From: Alteripontixanthobacter muriae
GTDB taxonomy: Bacteria > Pseudomonadota > Alphaproteobacteria > Sphingomonadales > Sphingomonadaceae
DNA: 64,000 nt
Reading direction: 5' to 3'
Assembly: GCF_013336795.1 (NCBI RefSeq)
Contig: NZ_JAAFZT010000003.1
Location: 1-64,000, forward strand
Below are positions 19,224 to 28,993 of this stretch, one piece after another (positions within the stretch are counted from its first letter, which is position 1; each line of letters starts with the position of its first letter). Under the pieces are notes generated by a model. It did not search any database. It worked only from the letters and a program-made list of their open reading frames with translations, and was not told where the DNA came from. The position numbers and the translations under genes are program-made.

Positions 19224-19834
19224 GGTCGCTGATTGTTGCGGGGACGGATACGGACGTCGGCAAGACGGTATTCGCTGCCGCCCTGGCTGCAGCAACGGAT
19301 CGTTACTACTGGAAACCGGTGCAGGCAGGGAATGAAGATGGCGGAGATTCTGCCACTGTCGCTTCGCTGGGTGTGCCTTCCAGCCGTATCCTGCCCGAAG
19401 CGTACAGCTTGGAAACACCTGCGTCGCCGCATCGTGCAGCGGAGATCGATGGCGTTACAATCGCCCACCGAAATATGGAACTGCCAGAATGTTCCTGCAT
19501 CGTCGAAACCGCAGGCGGGGTGCTTGTCCCTCTCACACGCGACACGCTCTATATCGACGTCATGGCGCGGTGGGGCGCGCCAGTGGTCCTGGTTGCCCGT
19601 ACGGCGCTGGGCACCATCAACCATAGCCTGCTTTCACTGGAATCCTTGCGCGCGCGGGGGATTGCGGTGCTCGGCATCGCCTTCATCGGCCCTGCGAATG
19701 AGGACAGCGAGCGTACGATCTGCGAAATGGGCGCGGTGCGGCGTCTTGGCAGGCTTCCCATTCTTGACGATCTGACAGCCGACTCGCTCAGCTCTGCTTT
19801 CTCCTCAAATTTCAACCTCGATGACTTCGCATGA
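19220..19834 (+). CDS. bioD: Dethiobiotin synthetase
   Basis: ATP-dependent ring closure of 7,8-diaminopelargonate with CO2. The 204-residue protein begins with the P-loop AGTDTDVGKTVF (about 6-17), then WKPVQAG and the ETAGGVLVPL block (about 95-104). Normal length for BioD. Overlaps bioF and bioA by four bases each, so the three genes are tightly coupled. Confidence 0.92.
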   Translation: MRSLIVAGTDTDVGKTVFAAALAAATDRYYWKPVQAGNEDGGDSATVASLGVPSSRILPEAYSLETPASPHRAAEIDGVTIAHRNMELPECSCIVETAGGVLVPLTRDTLYIDVMARWGAPVVLVARTALGTINHSLLSLESLRARGIAVLGIAFIGPANEDSERTICEMGAVRRLGRLPILDDLTADSLSSAFSSNFNLDDFA

Positions 19835-21090
19835 TGGGGACATCGATCTGGCACCCGTTCACACAGCATGGACTGCGTGAACCGATTCCCGAGATCGTGC
19901 GGGCGGAAGGAGCGGCACTTTACACGAAAGAAGGTCAGCGGATCATCGATGGCATATCGTCATGGTGGGTGAATACCCATGGCCATTGCCACCCACGCAT
20001 TGCCGCCGCCATTGCGCAGCAGGCAAGCCAGCTCGATCAGATGATCTTCGCGGGCTGGACGCATGGACCCGCGCAGGAACTGGCGCATGGGTTGCGGCCG
20101 ATAATGCCGCCTGACCTGACGCGCGTCTTCTTTTCCGACTCCGGTTCGACCGCGGTGGAAGTGGCACTGAAGATGGCGCTTGGTTACTGGCGGTCGCGCA
20201 AAGGAGAGGCGCGCCACCGGATCGTGGTGATGGAACATTCCTACCACGGGGACACCATCGGTGCCATGTCGGTCGGCGCCCGCGGCGTGTTCAATCAGGC
20301 TTACGAACCGTTGCTTTTCAACACGATTACCATTCCCTTTCCCGCTCCCGGACGTGAGCAGGCCACGTTGGATGCACTGGAAGCTGCCAGCCACGATGCC
20401 GCCGCTTTTATCGTCGAACCGCTCATCCTCGGCGCAGGGGGCATGCTCGTCTATCCGCCTGCCGTTCTGGCGGAGATGCGTGAGATTTGCGCCCGGCACG
20501 GTGTTCTGTTCATCGCCGACGAGGTGATGACTGGTTGGGGGCGGACGGGAACGCTGCTCGCCTGCGAACAGGCGAATGTCACGCCCGACATTCTCTGCCT
20601 TTCCAAAGGGTTGACCGGCGGATCGGTTCCGCTGGCGGTGACCATGGCGATTGAACCTGTCTACCAGGCGCATTATTCCAAAGATCGGGCGGACATGTTT
20701 TTCCACTCGTCCAGCTACACGGCCAACCCGATTGCCTGCGCCGCAGCCAACGCTAATCTGGCTATCTGGGCAGAAGAACCGGTCATGCAGCGGATCGATA
20801 CTCTGGCTCGGAAACAGCAGGCATTCGTCGACAGTCTTCGGTCCGTGCCGACTGTCGAGAACGCCCGTCGCTGCGGCACTATCGCGGCTTTCGACATCAA
20901 GGTGCCATTCGGTCAACGGGGCTACATGGCCGGGCTCGCTCCGGCGCTCCTGGCCTACTATCGCGAGCGCGGCTTGCTGCTGCGCCCGCTGGGCAACACG
21001 GTTTACGCGATGCCGCCTTATTGCATCGCGACGGCTGACCTTGCTGCACTGCACGAAGGATTGGTACAGTCGGTCGACGAGGCCGTGTGA
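19831..21090 (+). CDS. bioA: Adenosylmethionine-8-amino-7-oxononanoate aminotransferase
   Basis: PLP aminotransferase that makes 7,8-diaminopelargonate from 8-amino-7-oxononanoate, typically with S-adenosylmethionine as amino donor. The 419-residue protein has IWHPFTQ at the N-terminus (substrate-binding Trp), SDSGSTAVEVALKMA, HSYHGDTIGAMS, FIADEVMTGWGRTG and the PLP lysine in CLSKGLTGG (about 270). It completes a bioF-bioD-bioA run. bioB and bioC are not in the window. Confidence 0.93.
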   Translation: MMGTSIWHPFTQHGLREPIPEIVRAEGAALYTKEGQRIIDGISSWWVNTHGHCHPRIAAAIAQQASQLDQMIFAGWTHGPAQELAHGLRPIMPPDLTRVFFSDSGSTAVEVALKMALGYWRSRKGEARHRIVVMEHSYHGDTIGAMSVGARGVFNQAYEPLLFNTITIPFPAPGREQATLDALEAASHDAAAFIVEPLILGAGGMLVYPPAVLAEMREICARHGVLFIADEVMTGWGRTGTLLACEQANVTPDILCLSKGLTGGSVPLAVTMAIEPVYQAHYSKDRADMFFHSSSYTANPIACAAANANLAIWAEEPVMQRIDTLARKQQAFVDSLRSVPTVENARRCGTIAAFDIKVPFGQRGYMAGLAPALLAYYRERGLLLRPLGNTVYAMPPYCIATADLAALHEGLVQSVDEAV

Positions 21091-21177
21091 TTTTTTGCCC
21101 CAATTCAACGCTAGCAGCGAGCAAATGCCTGCTTCGCTACCCATTCCCGGCGGTACCGAGTCTGCTATAGTCGAACG

Positions 21178-22977
21178 ATGATCGCGCCGCCCTCCTTCCA
21201 CGCCATCGCAGCAATGCTCGTGACAATCGCCATGTTCGTGGCGTTTGCGCGGGGGCGACTATCCGTCGAGATCATCTCGCTGCTCACCATCGCGGTGATC
21301 GCCGTGGGGCTGTATTTCTTCCCTCTGCCGGGCACGCAGCAGACCGATGGCCTGCAACTCGCCTTTTCAGGCTTCGGTCATTATGCGCTGATCACGATCT
21401 GCGCCCTGATGATCATGGGGCGCGGCCTGGTGGTTACGGGTGCGCTGGAGCCCGTCGCACGTTTCCTCGAACGATTGTTCAAGTTCAACCTGCAGCTTGG
21501 CTTGCTGTTCTCGCTGCTGCTTGCTTTCTTCCTGTCCATGGGCGTCAATGATACGCCGGTGCTGGTTCTTCTGCTGCCGATCTTCGTCCAACTAGCAGCA
21601 CGGGGAGCCATGCCGGCTTCCAAGACGCTCATCCCCCTCAATGCAGCAGTGCTGATCGGCGGTATGGCGACCACGATCGGAACATCCACGAACATCCTGG
21701 TCGTTTCCATCGCGCGCGACCTGGGAGCACCAGCGATGGGAGTGTTCCATTACACGCCGATAGTGATGGTCGCAGCGCTGGTGGCGCTGCCCTATCTCTG
21801 GCTCGTGATGCCTCGGCTGCTGGGTGACAATCGGGTCACTAACCCGGCAGAGAAGCGCCGCTTTCACGCACGATTGAGAGTGGGAGAGGACAGCATTCTG
21901 AACGGCCGCCAATTGGCCGAGGTCACGCCGCGTCTGCCGGACACACTCAAATTCCACGACGTGCCCGTCGGCGTCCTGAATTCGCAGAGCCAGCTGCGGG
22001 TTTCCGGCACACATGAGAATCTGGAGGATGCGCTGCGGACCCTCGACGGCGAGGTTGCGCCCGCGTGGGTTCTCGAGCGCATTCGGATGAAGGCGACTGC
22101 GCAGGCCGAGGACATTACGGTGGTCGAAATGGCCGTGACTGCCGACAGCCGGCTGATCACCCGCACACTGCCGAGTTCCGGAATCGCCGATCTGTTCGGC
22201 GTTGCGGTGCTGGGTATCCACCGGCCCGACAGGTTGATGGCGGAACACGACCGGTTCAGCGAAGGCGGTGACATCAGGATTGCCGAAGGTGACGTCCTGC
22301 TCGTCATGGGCGTGTCGGAAGATCTTGCCGAATTTGCCCGCAATGACAGCCTATTGATCCTGGACGGTGCGCGCGAACTGCCGCGCCGGTCGAAGGCCTT
22401 GCTGGCCGGTGCTATCATGGTCGGTTCCGTCGGTGCGGCTTCCATTGGCCTGCTGCCCATCGCGATCTCTGCTTTGGCCGGTGCGATCCTGATGTTCGTG
22501 ACCGGCTGCGTGAAATTCGACCGGGTCGGGCGGGCGCTGTCGGCGAAGGTCATCGTTCTGGTGGCTGCGAGCATCGCCATTGGCCGGATCGTCTCGGACA
22601 GCGGGGCGGCGGATTGGTTAGGGCTGGTCCTGTCATCGGGCCTGCAATATCTCGCACCAGCGGCAGTCTTGGCCGCAATTATGCTGTTCGTGACGCTGCT
22701 TACGAATTTCGCCTCCAATGCGACTGCGGCGACAGTCGGCACGCCCATCGCGTTCAGCATCGCAGATACTCTCGGACTGCCTGCAGAACCGCTTATCCTG
22801 GCCGTCCTGTTCGGCTGCAACCTTTGTTATGCCACCCCCATCGCCTATCAGACGAACATGCTGATCATGGCGGAAGGCAGCTATGAATTCCGCGATTACA
22901 TCCGCACGGGCGTACCGCTGGTTCTGCTGATGGTGACGACCTTGTCGATATTGCTGGTGGTGAATTACGGATTGTAG
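21178..22977 (+). CDS. SLC13/DASS-type permease with two RCK_C domains
   Basis: A 599-residue membrane protein with many hydrophobic helices in two halves. The first half contains SMGVNDTPVLVLLLPI and GGMATTIGTSTNILV, the hairpin motif typical of anion/sodium symporters of the SLC13 (citrate, sulfate, dicarboxylate) type. Residues about 215-400 are soluble and look like two TrkA_C (RCK_C) regulatory domains. The second half repeats the pattern with NFASNATAATVGTPIAFS. Substrate is unknown; sulfate or C4 acids are possible. It starts about 90 bases after bioA. Confidence 0.82.
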   Translation: MIAPPSFHAIAAMLVTIAMFVAFARGRLSVEIISLLTIAVIAVGLYFFPLPGTQQTDGLQLAFSGFGHYALITICALMIMGRGLVVTGALEPVARFLERLFKFNLQLGLLFSLLLAFFLSMGVNDTPVLVLLLPIFVQLAARGAMPASKTLIPLNAAVLIGGMATTIGTSTNILVVSIARDLGAPAMGVFHYTPIVMVAALVALPYLWLVMPRLLGDNRVTNPAEKRRFHARLRVGEDSILNGRQLAEVTPRLPDTLKFHDVPVGVLNSQSQLRVSGTHENLEDALRTLDGEVAPAWVLERIRMKATAQAEDITVVEMAVTADSRLITRTLPSSGIADLFGVAVLGIHRPDRLMAEHDRFSEGGDIRIAEGDVLLVMGVSEDLAEFARNDSLLILDGARELPRRSKALLAGAIMVGSVGAASIGLLPIAISALAGAILMFVTGCVKFDRVGRALSAKVIVLVAASIAIGRIVSDSGAADWLGLVLSSGLQYLAPAAVLAAIMLFVTLLTNFASNATAATVGTPIAFSIADTLGLPAEPLILAVLFGCNLCYATPIAYQTNMLIMAEGSYEFRDYIRTGVPLVLLMVTTLSILLVVNYGL

Positions 22978-23057
22978 GGCCGGTCAAAACCCTTTTCCGA
23001 TGCCCGCCAATCTGCCATCCTTCTCTACGAACTGAACGGGTAGTGGGGGGACACTGG

Positions 23058-24395
23058 ATGGTACGCAGATTTGGAGCCATCATCGGAGCCAGCCTGATCG
23101 CGATGGCGGCAATGCCGGTTGGCGCACAGGCTGATGATTTGAGCGATGCCGTGCAGGCGGACATGCCGGGCCTGATGGAGCTTTACCGCGACCTCCATGC
23201 TCACCCGGAACTCAGTTTCGAGGAAGTAAAGACGGCGGCCAAGCTGGCGGCGCGGATGCGCGAACTCGGTTTCGAAGTGACGGAAAAGGTCGGACGCACA
23301 GGCATTGTCGCTGTCATGAAGAATGGCCCCGGCCCCGTAGTGATGCTGCGCGCAGACATGGACGGCCTCCCGGTGGTCGAGCAGACGGGATTGCCTTATG
23401 CGTCGAAGGAAACGGCGACGCCCGCTTCTGGCGTCACGACAGGCGTGATGCACGCTTGCGGGCACGATACGCATATGGCTGGCTGGGTCGGCGCAGCGCA
23501 GCAACTGGCGGCGCGCAAGGATCAATGGTCGGGCACGCTGGTCATGATCGGCCAGCCGGCCGAGGAAGTCGGGCTGGGTGCCCTGGCGATGCTGGAAGAT
23601 GGGCTCTACACCCGCTTTCCTAAACCGGACTATGCGCTTTCCTTCCATGATGCAGCACAATTTCCTGCCGGCGTGATCGGTTACTCACCGGGCTTTGCGC
23701 TCGCCAATGTCGATAGCGTCGACATCACCGTTCCCGGCGTGGGCGGGCACGGCGCGTATCCGCATACTGCCAAGGATCCGATCGTTCTCGCCAGCGCCAT
23801 CGTGATGAAACTTCAGACGCTGGTCAGCCGTGAGAGCAGCCCGCTCGATCCGGCGGTGGTGACGGTGGGCAGCTTCCATTCCGGCGCGAAGCACAACATC
23901 ATTTCCGACGAGGCGAAGCTGCAGCTTACCGTTCGCAGCTACAGCGATGAATCGCGCAAATTGCTGCTCGACGGCATTGCGCGGATTGCCCGGGGGGAGG
24001 CGATTGCAGCCGGTATGCCGGAGGACAGAATGCCCACCGCCACTATCGAAGATCCTTACACGCCCGCGACCTATAACGATCCTGACTTCACGGACACTGT
24101 CGTTGCGGGATTCCGCGAGCGGTTCGGCGATGACCGGGTGATGCAGGTGCCATCAGTGATGGGCGGCGAAGATTTCGGTCAGTTCCGCCGGGCAGCGCCT
24201 GAGGATGTCGAGTCGTTGATCTTCTGGATCGGCGGCGTGCCGCAGGAGCGCATGGAGGCTGCAGCCAGGGGTGAAGCGGAACTCGTCTCCCTGCACAGTC
24301 CCTATTGGGCCCCCGATGCGGAAAAAGTGATCGCCACGGGTGCCGAAGCGCTGGCTGCCGCAGCCATGAGATTGATGCCCGCACGCGGCGGCTGA
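23058..24395 (+). CDS. Exported M20-family amidohydrolase
   Basis: A 445-residue protein with a signal peptide (VRRFGAIIG, hydrophobic core, cleavage near AQA at residue about 25). The M20 catalytic domain has HAHPELSFEE, HACGHDTHMAGW (zinc ligands), GQPAEEVGLGALAML and the dimerisation or lid domain starting GVGGHGAYPHTAKDP. This pattern is that of hippurate hydrolase or N-acyl-amino-acid amidohydrolase enzymes, which are usually cytoplasmic; here the sequence predicts a periplasmic location. ATG 23058 follows GGGGGG; the GTG at 23043 is less likely. Confidence 0.85.
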   Translation: MVRRFGAIIGASLIAMAAMPVGAQADDLSDAVQADMPGLMELYRDLHAHPELSFEEVKTAAKLAARMRELGFEVTEKVGRTGIVAVMKNGPGPVVMLRADMDGLPVVEQTGLPYASKETATPASGVTTGVMHACGHDTHMAGWVGAAQQLAARKDQWSGTLVMIGQPAEEVGLGALAMLEDGLYTRFPKPDYALSFHDAAQFPAGVIGYSPGFALANVDSVDITVPGVGGHGAYPHTAKDPIVLASAIVMKLQTLVSRESSPLDPAVVTVGSFHSGAKHNIISDEAKLQLTVRSYSDESRKLLLDGIARIARGEAIAAGMPEDRMPTATIEDPYTPATYNDPDFTDTVVAGFRERFGDDRVMQVPSVMGGEDFGQFRRAAPEDVESLIFWIGGVPQERMEAAARGEAELVSLHSPYWAPDAEKVIATGAEALAAAAMRLMPARGG

Positions 24396-24404
24396 GCTAG
24401 AGCA

Positions 24405-24920
24405 TTACCGGATCAGGTCGCGAGAAGCTGCGTCGTTTCCCGAACGGGCGACCGACGCGGCCAACAAACTGTCCTGCCGCCGCTTCATCATCTTGCCTAT
24501 GAGCCCGATCCGCTGATCGGCGGGCAGGGCACGAAACTGCTCCAGCGTCAGCCCCAGCATCAGCAGTTCTTCTTCGGTCGGGATGAAATCCGGATCGTCA
24601 CCGAAGGATGCGGAATCGGAGAGGCCGCTCCCGGCAAGCGTCCCGCTTGCCGAAGTCCGATCCATCGGTGCTCCGTATGGTGCACTATCGCTGGCCCAGC
24701 CACCGCTGCCCGCCGGCATGCTCTTGAAGAGGGGACTTACGCGGCCATTACCCAGCTTGGCCAGTTGCCTCACCTGCTTGTCCTGCGTCTGCAAAGGACG
24801 CGAAGAAGCTTCATCATCCTGCGTAAACAGCGCCAGCAAAAGCGTGACGACCAGTGTTCCCGCAGCGAAATGCCGGAACATCCTGGGATCGACCGACGAT
24901 CTGCGGATTGCGCGAGCCAT
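24405..24920 (-). CDS. Single-pass membrane protein, unknown function
   Basis: A 171-residue protein with a short basic N-terminus, one hydrophobic segment (residues about 16-34), a Ser/Gly/Asp-rich middle of low complexity and a helical, charged C-terminus containing PTEEELLMLGLTLEQFRALP and many Met, Arg and Lys. The topology suggests an inner-membrane anchor with a periplasmic tail. I recognise no domain. It converges on the M20 gene with a nine-base gap. Confidence 0.6.
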   Translation of the reverse strand: MARAIRRSSVDPRMFRHFAAGTLVVTLLLALFTQDDEASSRPLQTQDKQVRQLAKLGNGRVSPLFKSMPAGSGGWASDSAPYGAPMDRTSASGTLAGSGLSDSASFGDDPDFIPTEEELLMLGLTLEQFRALPADQRIGLIGKMMKRRQDSLLAASVARSGNDAASRDLIR

Positions 24921-25006
24921 TTTGCAGCCCTAACCGCAAATGACTAATCATCTAGCGAACGAAGATGGTTTCGCTAAGCTTTACAGGGCAATCCGCGACA
25001 GGCGCG

Positions 25007-25183
25007 TCAGGAATAGGTGCCTAGCCGGTGATGCAGCGCATTTATGCGCGCAAGTTCCTCGCGGTCGTCGGTCGTTTTCGCATGGCTGGCGAGAGCGGTG
25101 CGCAGCAGCTTGAAATCGGCGGTGGAGAACAGCGCGCGGGCGCGGGCCGGTTCGCGCTTGGTGTCTTCGGTCTGTTCGGTCAT
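25007..25183 (-). CDS. Small hypothetical protein (58 residues)
   Basis: Starts MTEQTEDTKREPARARA behind a clear AGGAG 8 bases upstream, the reason I chose this start over the ATG at 25273. Two predicted helices rich in Ala, Arg and Leu (about 20-35 and 38-55) suggest a small soluble helical hairpin. Function unknown. Confidence 0.6.
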   Translation of the reverse strand: MTEQTEDTKREPARARALFSTADFKLLRTALASHAKTTDDREELARINALHHRLGTYS

Positions 25184-25450
25184 GAGCGTTGCTCCTGCAA
25201 TTAAATGTTGCCTTCCTTCTGACACTGCAAGCCGCCGCATGCTAGGAAAAGTTGCGTCAGGCGCGACAAGCACGGCTTCGGAGCGCCTGTCCCAGCTTCT
25301 GCGCCTGGACTATCGACGTGAAATCCGAACGGAGGTTAAGGATTTAAAACCCCAGAAAAGCGGCACTTGAGTGCTGTAAGATTTACCGACGCTTCACCTT
25401 TCTGTAATAGCGCTGGCGATCGCTGAAAGGATTGCCGCCCGGCCACCAGA

Positions 25451-26836
25451 ATGATCCGCCTCTTCAAACATTACATACCGCACGCGGTCATTCTGCTGGG
25501 GCTGTTCGATCTGTGCCTGCTTGCCCTTTCGGGAGAGCTTTCCTGGCTGTTCCGCGCATCGCAGATCGGAATGGATCCAGGCAGCGTCGCCCACCGGATC
25601 GGCTCTCTCGTCCTGTTTGCGCTGGTCGTCTGGGTGGCGATGATCGCCGTAGGCGTCTACGGTGCTGAGGCGCTGCGCAGCATGCGTTATGCAGGAGCGC
25701 GTTTGCTCGTGGCGGTAAGCCTCGGGATCATCGCTTTGTCTTTCATCGATTTTCTGCTGCCTGGGCACACGTTCTGGCGATCGACACTGGTCTACGCCAT
25801 GGTGCTGGCGGTGTTGCTGCTGATGCTGAACCGGCTGATCGTCGGCGGGCTATTGGGCACGAACGCGTTTCGCAGACGCGTGATGGTCCTGGGTGACGGG
25901 GCGAGGGCGCTGCGGCTGAAGAAGCTGGCCGAAAAGCGCGAGGCCGGTTTCGCCATCGTCTCCTACATCGGCATGAACGAAGGTTCGCCTCTGATCGAGG
26001 AGGCGATACCCCGCAGCGCGGTGAATGATCTTGGCCGTTACGTGGAGAACCTCGGAATCAGCGAGGTCGTTCTTGCCCTTCAGGAGCGGCGCAATGCGCT
26101 GCCGCTGAAGGACTTGCTGCGCATCAAGACCATGGGCGTGCACGTCAATGACTTCAGCACCTTCCTGGAAAGGGAGACCGGGCGTATCGACCTGGATTCC
26201 GTCAATCCGAGCTGGCTCATCTTCTCCGACGGGTTCTCGTCAGGGCGTATGATATCCAGCGCCGCCAAGCGGATGTTCGACATTCTGGCGAGCGGGCTGC
26301 TTCTTGCGCTCTCGCTTCCTGTCATCATCATCTTCGCCTTGCTCGTAAGGCTGGACAGCAAGGGACCGGCGTTTTTCCGCCAGACCCGTGTCGGCCTGTA
26401 TGGTCAGGATTTCGAGTTGCTGAAGCTGCGGTCGATGACCCTGGACGCGGAGGAAAACGGAGCGCGGTGGGCGGATCGCGACGACCCGCGCGTAACCCGT
26501 GTCGGCCGGTTCATCCGCAAGTTCCGTATCGACGAATTGCCGCAGGTCTGGACAGTCCTGATGGGCAAGATGAGCTTCGTGGGACCCCGCCCCGAACGGC
26601 CCAACTTCGTGCACGATCTCGAAGAACATCTGCCATTCTATGCCGAACGGCACATGGTAAAGCCCGGCATCACGGGCTGGGCGCAGATCAACTATCCCTA
26701 CGGTGCGTCGGTCGAAGATGCTCGCCAAAAGCTCGAGTTCGACCTTTATTACGCGAAGAACTATACGCCGTTTCTCGATCTACTGATCCTGTTGCAGACC
26801 GTCCGCGTGATCCTCTGGCCAGAGGGGGCGCGCTGA
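25451..26836 (+). CDS. Polyprenyl glycosylphosphotransferase for exopolysaccharide
   Basis: Membrane enzyme that loads the first sugar phosphate onto undecaprenyl phosphate to begin an exopolysaccharide unit. The 461-residue protein has about four N-terminal membrane helices, a nucleotide-binding-like middle domain, a fifth helix ([18 protein letters not shown], about 280-297) and the C-terminal bacterial sugar transferase domain with [19 protein letters not shown] and [11 protein letters not shown]...[11 protein letters not shown]. With PrsK and PrsR directly behind, it matches the PEP-CTERM-linked transferase type (TIGR03013). It shares one operon with them, joined by start-stop contact. 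Confidence 0.88.
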   Translation: MIRLFKHYIPHAVILLGLFDLCLLALSGELSWLFRASQIGMDPGSVAHRIGSLVLFALVVWVAMIAVGVYGAEALRSMRYAGARLLVAVSLGIIALSFIDFLLPGHTFWRSTLVYAMVLAVLLLMLNRLIVGGLLGTNAFRRRVMVLGDGARALRLKKLAEKREAGFAIVSYIGMNEGSPLIEEAIPRSAVNDLGRYVENLGISEVVLALQERRNALPLKDLLRIKTMGVHVNDFSTFLERETGRIDLDSVNPSWLIFSDGFSSGRMISSAAKRMFDILASGLLLALSLPVIIIFALLVRLDSKGPAFFRQTRVGLYGQDFELLKLRSMTLDAEENGARWADRDDPRVTRVGRFIRKFRIDELPQVWTVLMGKMSFVGPRPERPNFVHDLEEHLPFYAERHMVKPGITGWAQINYPYGASVEDARQKLEFDLYYAKNYTPFLDLLILLQTVRVILWPEGAR

Positions 26837-28993
26837 ATGCAGTCCGGGCAGATCGTTTCGGAAGGTTGGCAAATGGCTGGCTTCGTCATGCATCTTGCCG
26901 GTGCGGTCGCCTGCCTGCTGGGTGCAGCATGGCTACTCCGGACGGGACCTCACAGACGCAGCGATCGCGTGCCAACGGCGATCGCTCTTTTCCTCTCGTC
27001 CCTCTGGTGCACGATGGCGCTCGCCTTCGGCCCCTTGTCGCAGGCAGCCGCCATAGCCGAAAGCCTTCGCAATCTGGGCTGGTTCGCAGTGCTGTACGCC
27101 TTGTTTGCGCTGGATGGGCGGCATCGGAGCATGGCGCAGATCCGGCCCGTTCTCATGGCATTGGCTCTGCTTGAAATACTACAGCCGCTGATGCTCGCCC
27201 TGGATGATGCGGCAGGCAGCAGCGATACGACCCGGCTGATAGTCTTTCAGACAAGCACTCTGTTCCGCGTATTGGTGGCAGTCGGGGCGTTAATGCTAAT
27301 ACATAATCTGTACGGAGGCGCTTCGCAGCAGTCCCGTCAGATCGTGCGCTGGGGTGCTGCCGGGCTTGCCCTGTTGTGGGCTTTCGACCTGAATTTCTAC
27401 ACTGTCGGCTACCTTGATGGGCGCGCATCCTATCCCCTCGGCGCGGTTCGGGGCATGGTGATGGCTTTGTGCGTCATACCTTTGATGCTCGGACTGAGGG
27501 CCGATGCCGGTTTGCTCCGACTGAAGCCCTCGAGAGTCGTGGCCTTTCAGACGCTCTCGCTGATCGCCATCGGTCTTTATCTGTTGTTCATGGTTGCGAT
27601 TGCACAGGCCCTGGGCGCCATCGATGGCGGAGTGGGCCGCCTCACCCAGGTGGCGTTCGTGCTCGTGGCAATAGTCGCAGCCTTGCTGTGGCTCCCGTCG
27701 CAGCGGCTGAGAAGCTGGTCGCGCGTGCAGATCGCCAAGCACCTTTTTCAGCATCGGTACGATTACCGGGAGGAATGGCTCCGCTTCAACCGCACCGTGG
27801 GGCGAGCCAGCGCTGGCGATGATTCATCGACACAAGGGCTCGGGACCCGGATCGCCAAGGCGCTGGCGGATATTACCGACAGTCCGGGAGCCTTGCTGCT
27901 GACTCCGGAGGAAGAAAGCGAAACCTGCTTCGATGCTGCATGGAACTGGTCAGGAGCCGACATGTTGCCGTGCGACCTTCCTGCAACGCTCGTCGCGCGA
28001 CTGGAGCGGGAAAATCACATTCTCGACATCGATGCAGCAAGGATAGGTGGCGAACAGTCGGGTCCTCAGTGGCCGCTACCCCTATGGCTGCTCGAAGAGG
28101 ATCGCGCTTGGGCGCTGGTGCCGCTCCTGCATTTTGAGCGCCTTGTCGGCATCGTCGTGCTTGCCCGGCCGGTCATCGCCAGAAAAATGGATTGGGAGGA
28201 TTTCGACCTGCTGAAAATTGCCGGTCAGCAGCTTGCCAGCTACCTTGCCGAACGCGACGGCCAGGAGGCCCTGATGCAAGCCGGGCAGTTCGACGAATTC
28301 AACCGTCGCATCGCCTTCGTCATGCATGATATCAAGAATCTCGCCAGCCAGCTATCGTTACTGGCGCGCAACGCGGAGGTGCATGTCGAAAAGCCGGAGT
28401 TCCGCGCCGATATGCTCGTGACCCTGCGTAACAGCGCCGACAAGCTGAATGGCTTGCTGGCGCGGCTGGGGCGTTATGGCAGCCAGGGACGTGATGAATG
28501 CGCGCCGGTTGATCTTGCTGTCCTGTCGCGCAGAATCGCCGGGCGCTTCAGCGAGGCCGGTCATCGCGTCGCAGTCACGCGAGCGGACACCTGCCAGGTG
28601 CTTGCCAGCCCGGAAGGACTTGAACAGGCGCTCATTCATCTGGTGCAGAATGCTGTGGATGCGGGCGGAAAGGATGATCCCGTGACGCTGGACGTAACCA
28701 CCGAAGGGCTGCACGGCTGCGTCCAGATCGTCGATTCAGGAACAGGTATGAGCCCGCAATTCATTCGCAATGGCCTGTTCAAGCCGTTCATTTCGAAAAA
28801 GCAGGGCGGCTTCGGTATCGGCGCCTTCGAAGCTCGCGAACTCGTGCGGGCCATGGACGGTCGGCTCGACGTCGAATCTCGTGAAGATATGGGAACGCGC
28901 TTCTTCCTTCGCCTGCCGCTTGCCGCTGCAGCGGAGATGCTGAAGAACGACAGTGACGCCAAGGAATTCGTCGCGAAGCGGGAGACGGCGTGA
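26837..28993 (+). CDS. prsK: PEP-CTERM-type sensor histidine kinase PrsK
   Basis: A 718-residue sensor kinase. The first about 290 residues form seven or eight membrane helices, followed by a GAF-like domain (about 330-465). The kinase core has the histidine in VMHDIKNLASQ and ATPase boxes QNAVDAGG, DSGTGMSP, and KQGGFGIGAFEARE. Membrane region, GAF and this H-box order match PrsK (TIGR02916), which pairs with a sigma54 activator in species with PEP-CTERM surface proteins. It starts right after the sugar transferase stop, with AGAGGGGG upstream. The ligand is unknown. Confidence 0.87.
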   Translation: MQSGQIVSEGWQMAGFVMHLAGAVACLLGAAWLLRTGPHRRSDRVPTAIALFLSSLWCTMALAFGPLSQAAAIAESLRNLGWFAVLYALFALDGRHRSMAQIRPVLMALALLEILQPLMLALDDAAGSSDTTRLIVFQTSTLFRVLVAVGALMLIHNLYGGASQQSRQIVRWGAAGLALLWAFDLNFYTVGYLDGRASYPLGAVRGMVMALCVIPLMLGLRADAGLLRLKPSRVVAFQTLSLIAIGLYLLFMVAIAQALGAIDGGVGRLTQVAFVLVAIVAALLWLPSQRLRSWSRVQIAKHLFQHRYDYREEWLRFNRTVGRASAGDDSSTQGLGTRIAKALADITDSPGALLLTPEEESETCFDAAWNWSGADMLPCDLPATLVARLERENHILDIDAARIGGEQSGPQWPLPLWLLEEDRAWALVPLLHFERLVGIVVLARPVIARKMDWEDFDLLKIAGQQLASYLAERDGQEALMQAGQFDEFNRRIAFVMHDIKNLASQLSLLARNAEVHVEKPEFRADMLVTLRNSADKLNGLLARLGRYGSQGRDECAPVDLAVLSRRIAGRFSEAGHRVAVTRADTCQVLASPEGLEQALIHLVQNAVDAGGKDDPVTLDVTTEGLHGCVQIVDSGTGMSPQFIRNGLFKPFISKKQGGFGIGAFEARELVRAMDGRLDVESREDMGTRFFLRLPLAAAAEMLKNDSDAKEFVAKRETA

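Noticed and set aside
25333-25346. CtrA site (TTAA-N7-TTAA)
   Set aside because: Two TTAA units are present but only four bases apart.
25273-25450. Sigma54 promoter before the EPS operon
   Set aside because: The best GG...GC pair (in AGCGGCACTTGAGTGCTG) has 9 instead of 10 bases between the elements, so it does not fit the -24/-12 pattern.
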